A stretch of DNA of 64,000 bases from Chrysoperla carnea. Its lineage: Eukaryota > Arthropoda > Insecta > Neuroptera > Chrysopidae. Below, piece after piece: positions 1 to 18,680 of the stretch. Made by a program: the position numbers and the translations under genes. The stretch covers positions 96,395,435 through 96,459,434 of the forward strand of contig NC_058338.1 of assembly GCF_905475395.1 (NCBI RefSeq). Reading direction: 5' to 3'. Position 1 is the first letter of the stretch, and the number at the start of each line of letters is the position of its first letter. Under the pieces are notes generated by a model. It had not been told where the DNA came from, ran no database searches, and saw only the letters and a program-made list of their open reading frames with translations.

Positions 1-180
1 GACCTATACGATGTACAGAGCTTCTCATGCCTTTAAATTCAAAGAGAAGAGTTTCCGAACACATGTTCCTCATAAGATAATGCTTGTTTCGGCGTACCCT
101 TATCATCTCTTTGATTACTATCCATTTATTTAGACACACCCTGAATATTTAAAGTATAAGTATAAGAGTTTTTTTTATAC

Positions 181-7592
<7,412 letters not shown>

Positions 7593-8440
7593 AATTTTAG
7601 ATAAAATTATCTACATAAGTAATGAGGTAGTTAATTTTTATAAATTGAAAATTTATAAACAGAATATATCAGACGTACGCTATATTTTTGAAGCCTTAAT
7701 AAATTGAAAAACGCGGTGTTTTTAGGGAAACCTCTGTAAATAAAATGCTAGTTGGGTGAATTTTCTCACTAATATTAAATGAAAAAGGGCGGCCAAAAAT
7801 ATTATGAACGAAGTTCTCTTTAGAAAAAATTAAACATGTTTTAAAGAGAGTGGCTAGTTTTCGAGAAAATAATGTATACATTTAAGGTTGCCACCTCAAA
7901 GTTCTGGGAAGTCGGGAGGTAGTAAAATAATCCCTAAATCATAGTACTGATTGATGTTTTCTATACCTAGTTTTTCCATAATTAAAAGTTTAAATGATTA
8001 TCTTTCAAATAATTTAAAATAACTTCTGCTTAAAACTATCGAATTTACCCGAATATGAATAAATAATCAGAAAAACTTTTTACAGCATTTATGTTGATAT
8101 CGGGAGTGGATAAAAATTACAAGATTTCTGGAATCTCCCGAGCAAATCTGGAGAAGTAGCATCCCTATTTACAATTTTGAAACAAATCTCTGTTGCATTT
8201 AAAATCATATCCAGCCACATCCATAATTAAGCATTTACTTGAAAGAACTTAAGACCATATTTAAAAAACTTAAAATTATTTTTTAATCTGGGCTAGCGTC
8301 GAAAATTAGTTTTACTTACAATACCTAAATAAAAAGGCAGGAAGTTTGAAAAAATAAAAATTAGATCTTTTCAAATTTTATTAAAATTTAAACAAATGAT
8401 AAATGAAAAAGTATCTAAAATTAAATAATAAATAAGCGAA
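7593..8440. other. region 5' of Z5 (putative promoter side)
   Basis: This is the interval upstream of the Z5 start codon. It is AT-rich. I see no recognisable core promoter motif, repeat or ORF worth calling. Confidence 0.5.
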
Positions 8441-8442
8441 AT

Positions 8443-8780
8443 TTACAAAATTTAAAAACGCCCGACAAATTTTTCGAGTTTGGAACTCTAAACTCGCACT
8501 TGAAACATAGCTATAAGAACACTCTCCATTAAATTACCTTTTTCCCTATAGCCACCACCAAACTGAACGGAATTTGAAGATCATCGCCTCGTTTTTAGTT
8601 GATTCGAGGACGAACACCTTAGCTCGCGTTTGAAACATAAGAACACTCTCCATTAAATTTCCTTTCAAACAAGAGAAAAAAATTAAAATCACCCGTTTAG
8701 GAGTTATGATGTCACAGGCAGACCAGACACACTGACACATAGCGGTCAAACTTAAAACAACCCTCTTTTTGGTTCGGGTG
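8443..8780 (+). repeat. dispersed repeat family R1, copy 1
   Basis: SINE-like repeat with landmarks CTCGCACTTGAAACATAGCT, ACACTCTCCATTAAATTACC, a CACAGGCAGAC..CACATAGCGGTCAAAC stretch and a CTCTTTTTGGTTCGGG end. In this copy the 'GAAACAT..CATTAAATT' block is present twice in tandem. Other copies are at 9093-9312, 17293-17672 and 30835-31003, all in the same orientation. Confidence 0.75.
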
Positions 8781-9092
8781 TTAAGAAACAAATTGTTCAT
8801 GAGAATGCGACCCTTATGGTGTGCACATCATCAACTTCCCAAATAATAAGTATTAATATTAAGGTAGTATGGCAGTATCGAGGATCACAATTAACCACTT
8901 TTTTTTTTTAATTTATTCAAAAGATCATAGTTCCATTAGTAACAGAAAAAAATTTTTTTGCTGTACCGTTTAAGCGATATAATTAATTAAATTTATGCAA
9001 AAATACACTAACTGTTAATATTGTCTTTGTTCAATTTTACCGGAAATAGTTTGTCTATGCAAAATTAACACACTTCATTTATAATAACAAGT

Positions 9093-9312
9093 TAAATTTA
9101 CAAAATTATAAAAACTTCCGACAAATGTTGTGGGTACGCCATAAACCTAAACTCGCACTTGAAACATACCTAAGAACACTATCCATTAAATTACTTTTCA
9201 AAGAAAAAATCAAAATCGGTTCTTCCGTTGAGGTGCTACAATGCTACCGACAGACACACACACATAGCGGTCAAAGTTATAACACCCCTCTTTTTGGTTC
9301 GGGGGCTAAAAA
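9093..9312 (+). repeat. dispersed repeat family R1, copy 2
   Basis: A single-block R1 copy, ending CACCCCTCTTTTTGGTTCGG. Confidence 0.75.
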
Positions 9313-9384
9313 CAGCTTGATGCATTAAAAATAGCACTAAAAACCAAATTTTGTTGTATTTCAACATGATTTTACAGTTTTTTT

Positions 9385-9625
9385 TAAATTGATTTTTATA
9401 CCCTGTATATATGAAATATATATCAAGGTATACTAAGTTTAGTCTTAAGTTTGTAACGCTTAAAAATATTGATGTTATGAACAAAATTTTTGTATAGGTG
9501 TTCATAAAATCTTCTAATTATTCCATTTTCTCTCTCAAGCTGAAATTTTTATAGCGTGCTCAAGGCATAAAAAGTGAGGTCGAGTTCGTAAATGAGCAGC
9601 ATAGTCATGTCTGTTTTTTCATCAT
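9385..9625 (-). repeat. dispersed repeat family R2, copy 2
   Basis: Inverted copy: it begins with the complement of the GGTATAAA terminus (TATACCCTGTATATATG) and runs to the AACTCGACCTCAC landmark read on the minus strand. It is truncated compared with 51325-51815. Confidence 0.7.
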
Positions 9626-9654
9626 AGCCATTTCGGGAGATATGTGTAGGGTAA

Positions 9655-9923
9655 AATAACCGGCTAGTAGCCGAGCTTGTTAAGGCGTCTTAACTTGGTG
9701 TGATTAAAAAAAAAGGTAATGGGGCAGTAAATTGATCACACTGTCGTCGTTAGAATAAGAACGAAGTAGCCAACTCCACGCAAATCATAAAATTAATTGT
9801 ATATTCGGAAGTAGTTTAAGAAATAAATAGATTTAAAATAATGATGTGGGTGGCCTATGTTATAGACGTGGTTTGAAAAAAACGGAGGCTAAACCCGATT
9901 ATTATTATTATTATTATTATAGG
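9655..9923 (+). mobile_element. tRNA-derived SINE-like element with (TTA)n tail
   Basis: The head has an A-box-like sequence (TAGCCGAGCTTGTTAAGGCG, from 9668). A convincing B box is not visible. The 3' part (GATGTGGGTGGCC..AACGGAGGCTAAACCC) ends in (TTA)n at 9899-9923 and recurs at 14800-14883. SINE is an inference from the A box, the tail and the recurrence. Confidence 0.45.
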
Positions 9924-10420
9924 GTAAAATAAATTTAGGGAAAAATGGTATAACCTTCACTTCATATGCCGTCATTTATCCTCCTTTTGTTCACAATTTA
10001 GTCAATTTTATTATTTTGGTAAATTAATTTTTCTTTTATTTGTTAAAAATAGCTAGTAGGTTCAACTTCTAAATTATTATTATAAATTATAAACATATAT
10101 TTTGAGAAAAATGATAAAAATAGATTGAAAAAAAGATTTTCTGATTTGTCTAGAGTGGTATGACTTCGATACTGCATACTACCTTAATTATTTTATTTCA
10201 CAGATGCTTAGATTAGAGGATAGAATCAAAACGCGTCTACTTAAAAAAAAATTTTTTTTAGTATACAACTGCATTATGTGACGAAATGGTGAAACAGAAT
10301 AAAGAAATAAGAGCGAGGAGAATTCATAATGAGTATTTAAGACATATTTTGATCAGGCTCACAATATTGTAAATGCTGAACCACGTTTAAATTTTTAAAA
10401 AAACCTCCGCCTTTCTTGAT

Positions 10421-10620
10421 TTATTGCGAAATGAAATTAGTCAGACAATTTTCTAAATGCGTTTTCATATGACTATTAAGTGCATGTTTCTGACTATAAC
10501 TCTTCCCACATTTTCCACAACTGTATGGTTTTTCTCCTGTATGAACTCGTAAATGCATTTTTAAATTATCTGATTTCATAAATGCTTTATTACAATATGT
10601 GCAAATATAATTACGTTCTC
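10421..10620 (-). CDS. Z4 exon C: fingers 9-10 and stop
   Basis: 200 bp, starting at a TTTTAG acceptor. It encodes [37 protein letters not shown] and a short tail ending in ISQ-stop. The TAA stop overlaps an AATAAA hexamer (CAATAAATC). Confidence 0.88.
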
Positions 10621-12328
10621 CTAAAATATTAATATTTTCTGTAGTGTATTTGTTTTTAATCGAGGAAATAAAACCAAAAAAACAGTCTTACCAAGGAATT
10701 GTCTCCCCGTCAGTTGATTTTTATGGGAGCTGGTGGAAAATGTTTGTCAGTGTATTCAATAAAGTCATATACATACGTACTTGTGCTTTTTGATTTACAC
10801 CTATAGCGTGGGACATTAAAGGTGTGTTACGTAATATTCACCAGTATACTGACCAGTGCTCATGACTTCAGAAATTGACGCCATATTGTACTGGTATACT
10901 ACGCCATATTGTACTGGTAAAACGGTCGTGATAGTGTACATGTGTTCATCGAGTGTTTGTTGTGTAAGAAATTTATTTATTTATTGTTCATTAAGAAGGA
11001 GTAATGGCGTCTGAAAAAGACTTAGTCGTAATTGACGAATACAATAAGAATATATATTTATATATACACACGTAGGCCAGTATATTTAGGAACGATTCAC
11101 CAGTATGGTGTCGATTTATGGCGTCATTAGCACTCGCCAGTATAATGGTGAATATTACCGAACATAATCCTAAAAAAACTATTGGATTTCATATTTTGAA
11201 CAATTCTCAGAATTTTTCATCCTTGTAATTTTTTACCTAACGTCACCGTTTTCGAGATACAGACATTTGAAAACTGTTATATTTCGGATAGAAATAATAC
11301 ATCAATAACTAATTATTATTAACGCCGAATTGTATTACGGCGGTACCACAACAAAAACAAAAATGTAAATTTTCGCTGGATGACAAGCCCTGGACGGCGT
11401 TATCCTGAAAATTGTGGTTCTAACACACAAAATCAATCATATTAATTAAGTAATATTATTTTATGTAAATAATAAATGTTGATGATTTAGCTAGTCAGCA
11501 AAATTAATATTTAATATTATTCGTTTCACGTCACATTTTGACCAAAAAGTTTTTATATTTAAAGACTCACTAAATGATCAGAAATCATACATTAATTATA
11601 CGACCATAACTAAATTCAGAAATTAATACACTTGAGACAAGGTTCTCATTTACGTTTACGATAACGTTGTACAATATATTTAGTAATTAAAATATTTAAA
11701 CAATACACTACGAAATATCGATAGAGGAACTATTTCGAATTAATCCTCAAGGATTCTCAAAGTCTTTCCTTATTAAGGCAGCCTCCAGGACTTACAACAA
11801 TTGAATCCTTAACAATATATTTTAGCTGTGTAAAATAATAAATTGTTTACGTTAAATTAAAAAAACGCCCTTTTGTGACGTAATTTGTTTTTTTACTAAT
11901 AATCTAATTTTTTCTTGCAAAAATATAATAAAAATTAAAAAAAATAGGATTTGATCAAACCAATCAAATACTTTTTTTAAATGTTTTTTCAAAATAATAT
12001 AATCCAATTGAAATCAGTTCATATCAATTCTTTAGTTGAATATTATTAAATGATATTTACTAATATCTACTGATTATCATTGGCTGCTTGTTATCGAATC
12101 ATAGTCAGTGAATTAACAAATTTATCAATTTTTGCCATACCTGTAGTGCCCAATCTAGGGCTCAAATTTAAAATTGGTAAATGACTTTTTCCTTCGTCTT
12201 TATGAGCTTATTCTGTAGGCCGACGATCTGCAGTCAATAACAGAACACCGTGTATACTTTATATATATATATATATATATATATAAATATATTGAAAAAA
12301 TAAAATAAAATATTTAAAAAAAAAAAAA

Positions 12329-12386
<58 letters not shown>

Positions 12387-15300
12387 TTTTTTTTTTTTAA
12401 ATATTTTATTTTATTTTTTCAAACGCTGATATTTTAATGGTAAGGTAAAAAATATCACGACTGAAAAAGTGTGTAGAAGTGTCCAAAATATATAGTCATA
12501 TAATAGTTTTCAAATCAAATTTTTGACCGAAACAACAAAATAATCTTTATTTCACCAAAAACGAGTTATCGACGAAAATCTGCATTTTTGTTTTTCAAAT
12601 TCCTATATGTCGAAAACGGCGAGTTTAGGCAAAAAATGTCAGGCATAAAATAATGCTGAGAATTGCTCAAAATATAAAATCTAATAGTTTTTTTTTTTTT
12701 TTATGTTAAACAAAAAGAGAGTGGTGTTCCGAAATAGGGTACTACTGTCCCACTCAAACAAACATTCTCCACTAGCTCCTATAAAAATCAACTGATTAGG
12801 AGACAATCCCTCGGTCAAATACTTCATTTCCTATAGTATGTAGAAAATAATTGAAATGAATTTTACCTGTATGAATTTTTTCATGATCACGTAAATTATC
12901 CTTTCTCCGAAAACTTTTATTACAAATATCACAAGAATAATTCTTCTCCTCCACATGAGAACGTTTATGTTTAGCTACGGCATCTTTCGTTTTAAATGTT
13001 TTTTTACATGTATCACATTCATATTTCCTTTCATCCGAATGCTTAACAGAATGTATTTGTAATCCATTGCTATCGCAAAATTTTGCATCTAAAAATTAAT
13101 CGGTAAATTGACAACTAAATGAAATTAAAAACAAATTTGTTTTTTGATATGAATTTTTACATCGATTTTGTCTACTGCCGACTCCTTAACCTGATATTTT
13201 CAACTTTCTCTGATAACTTTTCAAAAAATAAGAAATTGAGTTAAAATTCTGAAAAGGATGTAACTAATGATCATAAAAAAGTGTGTTGAAATTTAAGCTC
13301 GATGTATAACTTCAATTTTGAGAACAACGAATTTTTTTGAAAAATTTCAACCTGATTATAAGCCGAACAATTACAAAATAACAATGCAAAAACACTCGAA
13401 AAAATCCGCGGCGAAGTAAAATTGAAAATTTCCAATTGTTATACCATGTAAAGTTGCAAATCTGGATTTTTTCGAGTTTTTTGCATTTTTGTTTTGTAAT
13501 GTTTCGGCTCATATTTAGGTTTAAAAAATAAATAAATAAACCGTTGGCACTATCCAAAAGTACATAAAAAATCAATTTAAAAAAAAAGTTAAAATCCGAT
13601 GATTTGCCTGAACTTTACGAGCTAGTGAAATTTTTCGGAAAACTTCGTTTTTCTCAAAATTGAGGTTATGTATCGAGCTAAGATTAACCACACTTTTTAA
13701 GATCATAAATTACATCTATTTACAGAGTTTGTACTAAATTCCTTCATTTTTTGAAAAGTTATTAGAGAAAGTTGAAAATATGAGGTTACTGCTGTTTTCT
13801 TTAGATTTTTAGGTTATTTATCATGTTCAGCAAGCATAGTCAATACAAAAATTCATAACAAACAATTCTCTTTTTTATTCTCCTCAAGAAAACGGCACCA
13901 AAAAAACAATATAGAGATCAATTGTCCCAAAACCGCGTGCAGAAGGTCGTGCGGAACGTTCCGGAACCTCCATTTTGTTACTCTTTTTCTATGATTTATA
14001 ACGAAATAAACCTATTTAAAAAAATAGCCTTCTCCCAAAATTTTCCGAATTGATTCAGAATCAGAATTCGGTAGATTTACCCCACTATAAGTAAATTTAA
14101 TATACTATTCTTTCAAATGAATCAATGTATCTTCACACGTAAAAATATATAACCTAAAAACATATTGTAAGCAAAGTTTTAAATAACGTGAGATTTTCGC
14201 TCATCACAAGAGTAATGATTGTGGTGCGAAAGACGACCAGTCTGAAGGATTAAATAAATTGTCCTTGTTGATATTTACTTCTCACTTAATAAAAGGGTGA
14301 AAAAAAAGTATCGGTTTAAAATGAAAATATTTACCACACAGATTACATTGATATGGTTTTTCCCCGGTATGTCTTCGAACATGAACAATGTAATTCGTAC
14401 TATCTGCAAATGCTTTTCCACAATACGTACATAGATAACGTTTATCCCCATGTGTCTGAAATAAATATAAATTAATTTTTATCAACTTTATAACAGAATT
14501 ATTTGTTTATAGCAAAGAGGATAGGATAGAGGAGAAGTAGCCTATAAGAACTTATATAAAATCGTAGTATGCGAGTTTTAGCGCCTCTACCAAGTAAGAC
14601 TTTCAAACTTGATAGTTAATACTCGCCCTCGCAAAGTATTGAAACATAATAGTCGCCCCCGCAAGAGAAGGCAAACTCAATAGTTGCCACATACTTCAGA
14701 TGTCACTTACAATTCTATTTTTGCTTCTCATCTCACTCATACCCTTTGGTTTATAGTTGCGAGTATAAGGGGTATTGTAACAGAGACGAGATTATCAAAT
14801 AATGATGTGGGTGGCCTCTGTTATAGGCGTATATGTCAGAGAAACGGAAGTTAAACCCCATTTAAAAAAAAAAAAAAAAAAAAAACAGAGACGAATTAAC
14901 ATCAATAGTATTTTAAATAATATTATGAAGATAATGCTATTTATTACAGGCTTTCCAAAAAATAACAGTTAGCTATATTACAGTAACTTTATACATAACA
15001 GTCTGCATCAAATCCGGTAGTTCTGATTTTTCGCAGACTTGTTTATGATGTTATTCCAATAAATAATCCAAGTTTGTGACCTCGAGCGCCGAACGCAACT
15101 TTGTCAGAAATCGAAAATTCCGTGAAAATTTTGGATTTTGGCAATTATAACCCTAAAGGACTAGTTTTTTTATGGAACCTTTTCAGAACGTTTTCAAAGT
15201 AGACTAAATTTGCTACCTTATGGGACGAGAATGAACTTGTAGACCCAATACTATCAGAGATAAAGCCTTTAAAAATTTATCTGAGCAACTTTATACACCA

Positions 15301-18215
15301 GAGCTAACGTTTAATCCGATAGTTCTGATTTTTAGCAGACTTGTTTATGATATGGTCCCAATAAATAATCCTAGTTTGTGACCTCAAGCGACAAACGCAA
15401 CTTATCAAAAATCGCATAAACCCGTTAAGGGGTACTTTTTCAGAATGTTTTTAAAGTAAATTAAATTTGCTACAATATGAGACTAAAATCGTCTCTGTAG
15501 ACCCAATAGTTTCGGAGAAAAATCAGAACTACCGGATTTGATGTAGACTACCCCGCACTTTCAAAAGACAAGGTTACTGTATTGCTATTCACATAATAAT
15601 AAAATTCTAGCTAAAATTTTAAGTCATCTTGTTCTTGGTTTTCATGAAAAACTATGTTTAAACTACTAGTTTAAAACGGATTATTACATTGTATTTTAGG
15701 GAAACGGCGGTAAAAACACTAATTTAAGAATCAAAATTCAAGACTCAGAAGTGATAGCTTCACAAAAAACTGCCACACTGTTTATTAAAGGCTTAATAAT
15801 GTTACGCTTGGCAACGTTGCACATGTGTTGAAGATATATCATTGTATTAAATAATGATATAATTGTAATTTTTTTATTAATTTAAATATAAAATAATTTT
15901 GTGTAAGAACGTTCCCAAAAAGTCACATTTGCTTAAGATCATCTTTAAATCGTGTATATGCATTCTCATTAATGTCCTTTAAAAGCACGTAACTTTTTTA
16001 ATCCCTTATGGTGTTAAATTTATAGATTTGAGTTTTTAAAGTTTTTGACTTATAAATCATAGTATTGAAATATTTTTAAAGTTATGCTTTATTATGTAAC
16101 AAGGCTAATTTTAAAAAGATTAATTTGGAAAAATAATATTCATTTGTTAAAAGTATCACAAATATTTTCCACAGTGGCATTTGTTTTTCCATAAAATACA
16201 TTTAACGTGATGAAATGAATAAACGGCATTTATGTTAAGAAAATATGTACATTTTTTACGTATTTCTTCTATACGTGAATATTTCAAAAATTATGGTAAA
16301 ATTATCGAAAAATTTTACTCTTAATTTTCTTCTATTATTCCCAAGTTCTAACTGAATTCCTCCTCAATATTTGAAACGTAAGTCTCAAATATTTGCATAC
16401 ACTCATTTTGAGATAATACAGTTTGAGAACGCCAGGGGTCTGCTAGCACACTCTAAGTGGATGCGATACGTGAACCGAGAGGGAAGACTGTCAGTGAGTT
16501 TCCCCAACAAACAAACAAACATCCTTATTTTCACATTTATAATATATAGGGATGAAATATTATTATATTTACCTACCGCTATATGCCGATTACATGAGCG
16601 TATACTTTTAAAATTCTTTCCACATATTTTACACATTGTGTGTTCACGAGCGTGTGCCCTTAAATTATTATTACATCCAAAATCTTGTTTACATATTTTA
16701 CATTGAACCACTTCTGGTGAATGTTTTATCAAATAATATGTAAATTCAAAAGTTTTATCACAATGCAAACATTTTAAAATTTTTGAATGTACAAGTTTTT
16801 GATGTTTATAAAAATCTGCTTTCAATTCAAAGCCTGTTTCACATTCTTCACATTTATATTTTTGTATCGCACTGCAATCTTTTAAAACATTATCTTTGAA
16901 CTCTTTATTTATATTTTTTAATTCTCTTTTTGTATCTTTTTCTTCTTTTTTTGTATCTTTTACTTCTTTATTTGTATCTTTTGATTCTTCTTTGACAGAA
17001 ATGAATTCCTTTGTAGTTGTATTTTCATTTTGAGGTACTCTGGGAGATTTCTCTTGATTAAAAATAAAATGTGAATAATAATTATAAGACTCATCTTCAT
17101 TTTTAAAATCATCATCTTCATCAATTGAAACTTCTACTTTTATATTTGGTTGTGCGTTTGTAATAATTTGTTCTAATAATTTTTCAGTTGATAAATATTG
17201 GATCTTAAATTTATAAGATTGTTCTAAATATTTTATACATTCCAAGCAGATTTGTTTGGGTAGCGAATCATCAGTGGATATCTACAAAATTATATATATA
17301 ACAAGTAAAATTTACAAAATTTAAAAAATCCCGCCTAATTTTTCGGGCACGGAACCCTAAACTCGAACTTGAAACATATCTAAGAACACTCTCCATTAAA
17401 TTACCTTCTTCCTTAGAGCCATCTCCAAACTGAACCGATTTTGAGGATCATGACCTATTTTTTAATTGTACCGGGTACGGAACCTTAAACTCGCATTTGA
17501 AACATAGCTAACAACACTCTGTATTAAATTATTTTTCAAACGAAACAAGAAAATCAAAATCGGTTCATCCGTTCAGGCGCTACGATGCCACAAACAGACA
17601 GGCAGACAGACACACATGCACATTGCAGTCAATCTTATCTTAACATCCCTTTTTTTTGTTCGGGGGTTAAAAATGATTTTGTTGAAAAATCAAGTCTCTA
17701 TCTGTTGTGTTTTTGTGTGAAAAACCATAATCTCAGAGTATTATTTCAGATTAATACAAAGATCAGGAGAATCAGAATTCCGTAAACAAAAGAATGTAAA
17801 TAAAAAAATACAAAATAATTATACTACTAGGGGTAATTTTTGATTTTCCTCATAAAATATAGAAATTTCAGAAACCTACAAAGAGTGAAAGCCTTTTTTG
17901 CATACTTTGCAACAATGGAAGCTAAAGTGGTACTTTATCAATAAAGGTTTTAATGAAAAAGAACAATAATATAAACTTTCTTAAAAAAATAATTTCCATA
18001 ACTTGGAGACATTAAAGAAAAGGGTACATAAATAATTTTATGTTAAATTTATAACATACATGTACTGAAGCACAGTCTTCTAACATTTCTCTGTATGTTT
18101 TTATCAAATTTGGAAGTAATGATTTTTCAAACATTGAATTCATATTTTCTTTTTTATCTAAACAAATTCTGCAAACAATTTCAAAATCACTTATTCCAAT
18201 ATCTTTATTCTCCAT
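10421..18215 (-). CDS. ZAD-C2H2 zinc-finger gene Z4, complete, 5 exons, 467 aa
   Basis: Complete gene with exons 18060-18215 (E), 16577-17281 (D), 14335-14455 (B), 12867-13088 (A) and 10421-10620 (C), totalling 1404 bp. Likely nuclear transcription factor that dimerises through its N-terminal ZAD (C15, C18, C64, C67). The linker (residues about 82-190) is charged, with KDTNKE/KDTKKE repeats. Ten C2H2 fingers start near residue 196: F1-F4 in D, F5 in B, F6 split by the B/A intron, F7-F8 in A, F9-F10 in C. F2 lacks its last histidine (HSPEVVQ). All introns are GT/AG with phases 0, 0, 1, 1. The A-C intron, about 62-65 bp in Z2 and Z3, is 2246 bp here because an F3 element landed in it. D is nearly identical to the D exon of Z2 over 358 bp. 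Confidence 0.9.
10820..11170. mobile_element. MITE with GTAATATTCACC termini
   Basis: The inverted ends share GTAATATTCACCAGTATACTG-like sequence (left about 10828, right about 11165), then a GACGCCAT-rich zone. The middle has a short open start ([15 protein letters not shown]) that quickly hits a stop. It looks like a deletion derivative of a DNA transposon. Confidence 0.55.
12292..12422. repeat. palindrome around (TA)n
   Basis: About 45 bases (TTGAAAAAATAAAATAAAATATTTAAAA.. into TATATA) are mirrored on both sides of a long (TA)n. Another (TA)n lies at 12261-12285. Confidence 0.8.
12867..13088 (-). CDS. Z4 exon A: end of finger 6, fingers 7-8
   Basis: 222 bp, phase 1 at both ends, open throughout although it contains no methionine and so is invisible to ATG-based ORF calling. 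It encodes [16 protein letters not shown] (rest of F6) and two full fingers. A central stretch of about 118 bp is identical to exon A of Z2 (45526-45747). Confidence 0.87.
13170..13800. mobile_element. foldback element in Z4 B-A intron
   Basis: Arms of about 190 bp are inverted: left TATTTTCAACTTTCTCTGATAACTTTTCAAAA.., right the complement ending GAAAGTTGAAAATATGAGGTTACTGC. The centre is AT-rich, with no credible ORF. The 530 bases from there to exon B show nothing. Confidence 0.65.
14335..14455 (-). CDS. Z4 exon B: finger 5 and start of finger 6
   Basis: 121 bp, acceptor TTTCAG, donor GTAAAT. It encodes [24 protein letters not shown], then CNLC, which opens finger 6. Z2 and Z3 have CTQC at this point. 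Confidence 0.88.
14540..14883. repeat. SINE-like 3' end copy and flanking unassigned sequence
   Basis: 14800-14883 repeats the 3' part of 9655-9923 (AATGATGTGGGTGGCCT..GTTATAGGCGT..AACCCCAT) and ends in poly(A). The GC-richer stretch 14580-14760 carries three variants of an ATAGTCGCCCCCGCAA-like motif. Confidence 0.45.
15001..15550. mobile_element. TIR element built of a direct duplication
   Basis: The ends are inverted: GTCTGCATCAAATCCGGTAG at the left, CTACCGGATTTGATGTAGAC at the right. Inside, a unit of about 290 bp is present twice in direct orientation (from 15003 and about 15300), sharing TAGTTCTGATTTTT.GCAGAC and TTGTGACCTC.AGCG. No ORF. Confidence 0.65.
15590..15885 (+). repeat. dispersed repeat family R4, copy 1
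   Basis: It shares AAAACGGATTATTACATTG, GAAACGGCGGTAAAAACAC and CAACGTTGCACATGTGTTGAAGA with 31960-32770 and, inverted, with 50735-52170. From 15886 to 16500 nothing further is visible. Confidence 0.55.
16505..16555 (-). repeat. F5 repeat terminus
   Basis: AACAAACAAACAAACATCCTTATTTTC..TATAATATATAGGGAT matches the end of the repeat at 32800-33145. Confidence 0.55.
16577..17281 (-). CDS. Z4 exon D: ZAD second half, linker, fingers 1-4
   Basis: This 705-bp exon (235 codons) runs from the TAG acceptor to the donor GTAGGT; a second GT four bases later would break the frame to B. ICLEC completes the ZAD. Linker repeats follow, then F1 (CEEC..KHQKLVH), F2 without its last His, F3 ([15 protein letters not shown]) and F4 (HIA|TH, closed by exon B). 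Bases 16641-16998 are identical to 52436-52793 in Z2. Confidence 0.9.
17293..17672 (+). repeat. dispersed repeat family R1, copy 3, in Z4 E-D intron
   Basis: It has the doubled 'CGAACTTGAAACATA..CATTAAATTACC' block, then CAAACAGACAGGCAGACAGAC and the CTTTTTTTTGTTCGGGGG end. 17673-18059 holds nothing recognisable. Confidence 0.75.
18060..18215 (-). CDS. Z4 exon E: ZAD, first half
   Basis: It encodes 52 residues from the ATG at 18215. An in-frame ATG lies 39 bases upstream (18254), but the MENK start is the one conserved in Z3 and Z5. VCRICL holds the first zinc pair. Donor GTATGT, phase 0. Confidence 0.88.
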
Positions 18216-18675
18216 TATCTTATTCCAATAAGGCATCACAGGTTCAGGTATCAATTTCTTTGAATTCCCGAAAAACTAAATTGTTTTTGGCCATAGAAAA
18301 AAGTAAAAAACCATTGATTAGCAAATGTTGAGAAATATGTGATATTAAAAGAAATTGTTATCTTATGCACGCCTTTTATTTTTACCCGTAAACAATAGTC
18401 CATAGAAGCCGAATTAATTTCAAAATATTGTAATTTTTCTGTAGTTTATTCCAATGACTCAATACTTATCCAAAAATATTCCATACAGCGGGATGAGTAA
18501 ACAAGCCCTGGGTCGGGTCTGATGCGACCCTTTAGGTCCACACGAATAACCTCAGTATAATAAAGATATCGATCAGAGAAACAAACATACATATACATCC
18601 TTATCAAATTTGTGTAAATGCCTTGTCCTGATCATGTAACGTAAAAATATGTTGAACAGGAATATGACTTAGCAA
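18216..18675. other. region 5' of Z4
   Basis: Upstream side of Z4. No repeat or promoter motif was recognised. It borders the 24-bp palindrome at 18681-18767. Confidence 0.45.
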
Positions 18676-18680
18676 CTCTG

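Larger units (their letters stand above)
8857..10190. mobile_element. TIR element with nested repeats
   Basis: The ends are inverted: TTAAGGTAGTATGGCAGTATCGA at the left and its imperfect complement (TTCGATACTGCATACTACCTTAA-like) at the right. Repeats R1 (9093-9312) and R2 (9385-9625) and a SINE-like unit (9655-9923) sit inside. No transposase was seen. The interval 10191-10420 after it has nothing recognisable. Confidence 0.5.
10645..12838. mobile_element. F3 foldback element, copy 2, inside Z4 A-C intron
   Basis: The left end (TTTAATCGAGGAAATAAAACC, then AAGGAATTGTCTCCCCGTCAG) and the inverted right end (GACAATCCCTCGGTCAAATACTTCATTTCCTA) match the ends of the copies at 1760 and 63605. The interior carries the CGAAAACGG repeats (about 12430-12700), a TIR MITE (10820-11170) and a TA-palindrome (12292-12422). 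11290-12240 is sequence of unknown origin with no ORF. Confidence 0.65.

Noticed and set aside
8443..9312. CRISPR-like array from repeated R1 blocks
   Set aside because: Eukaryotic context, long irregular repeats and no uniform spacers.
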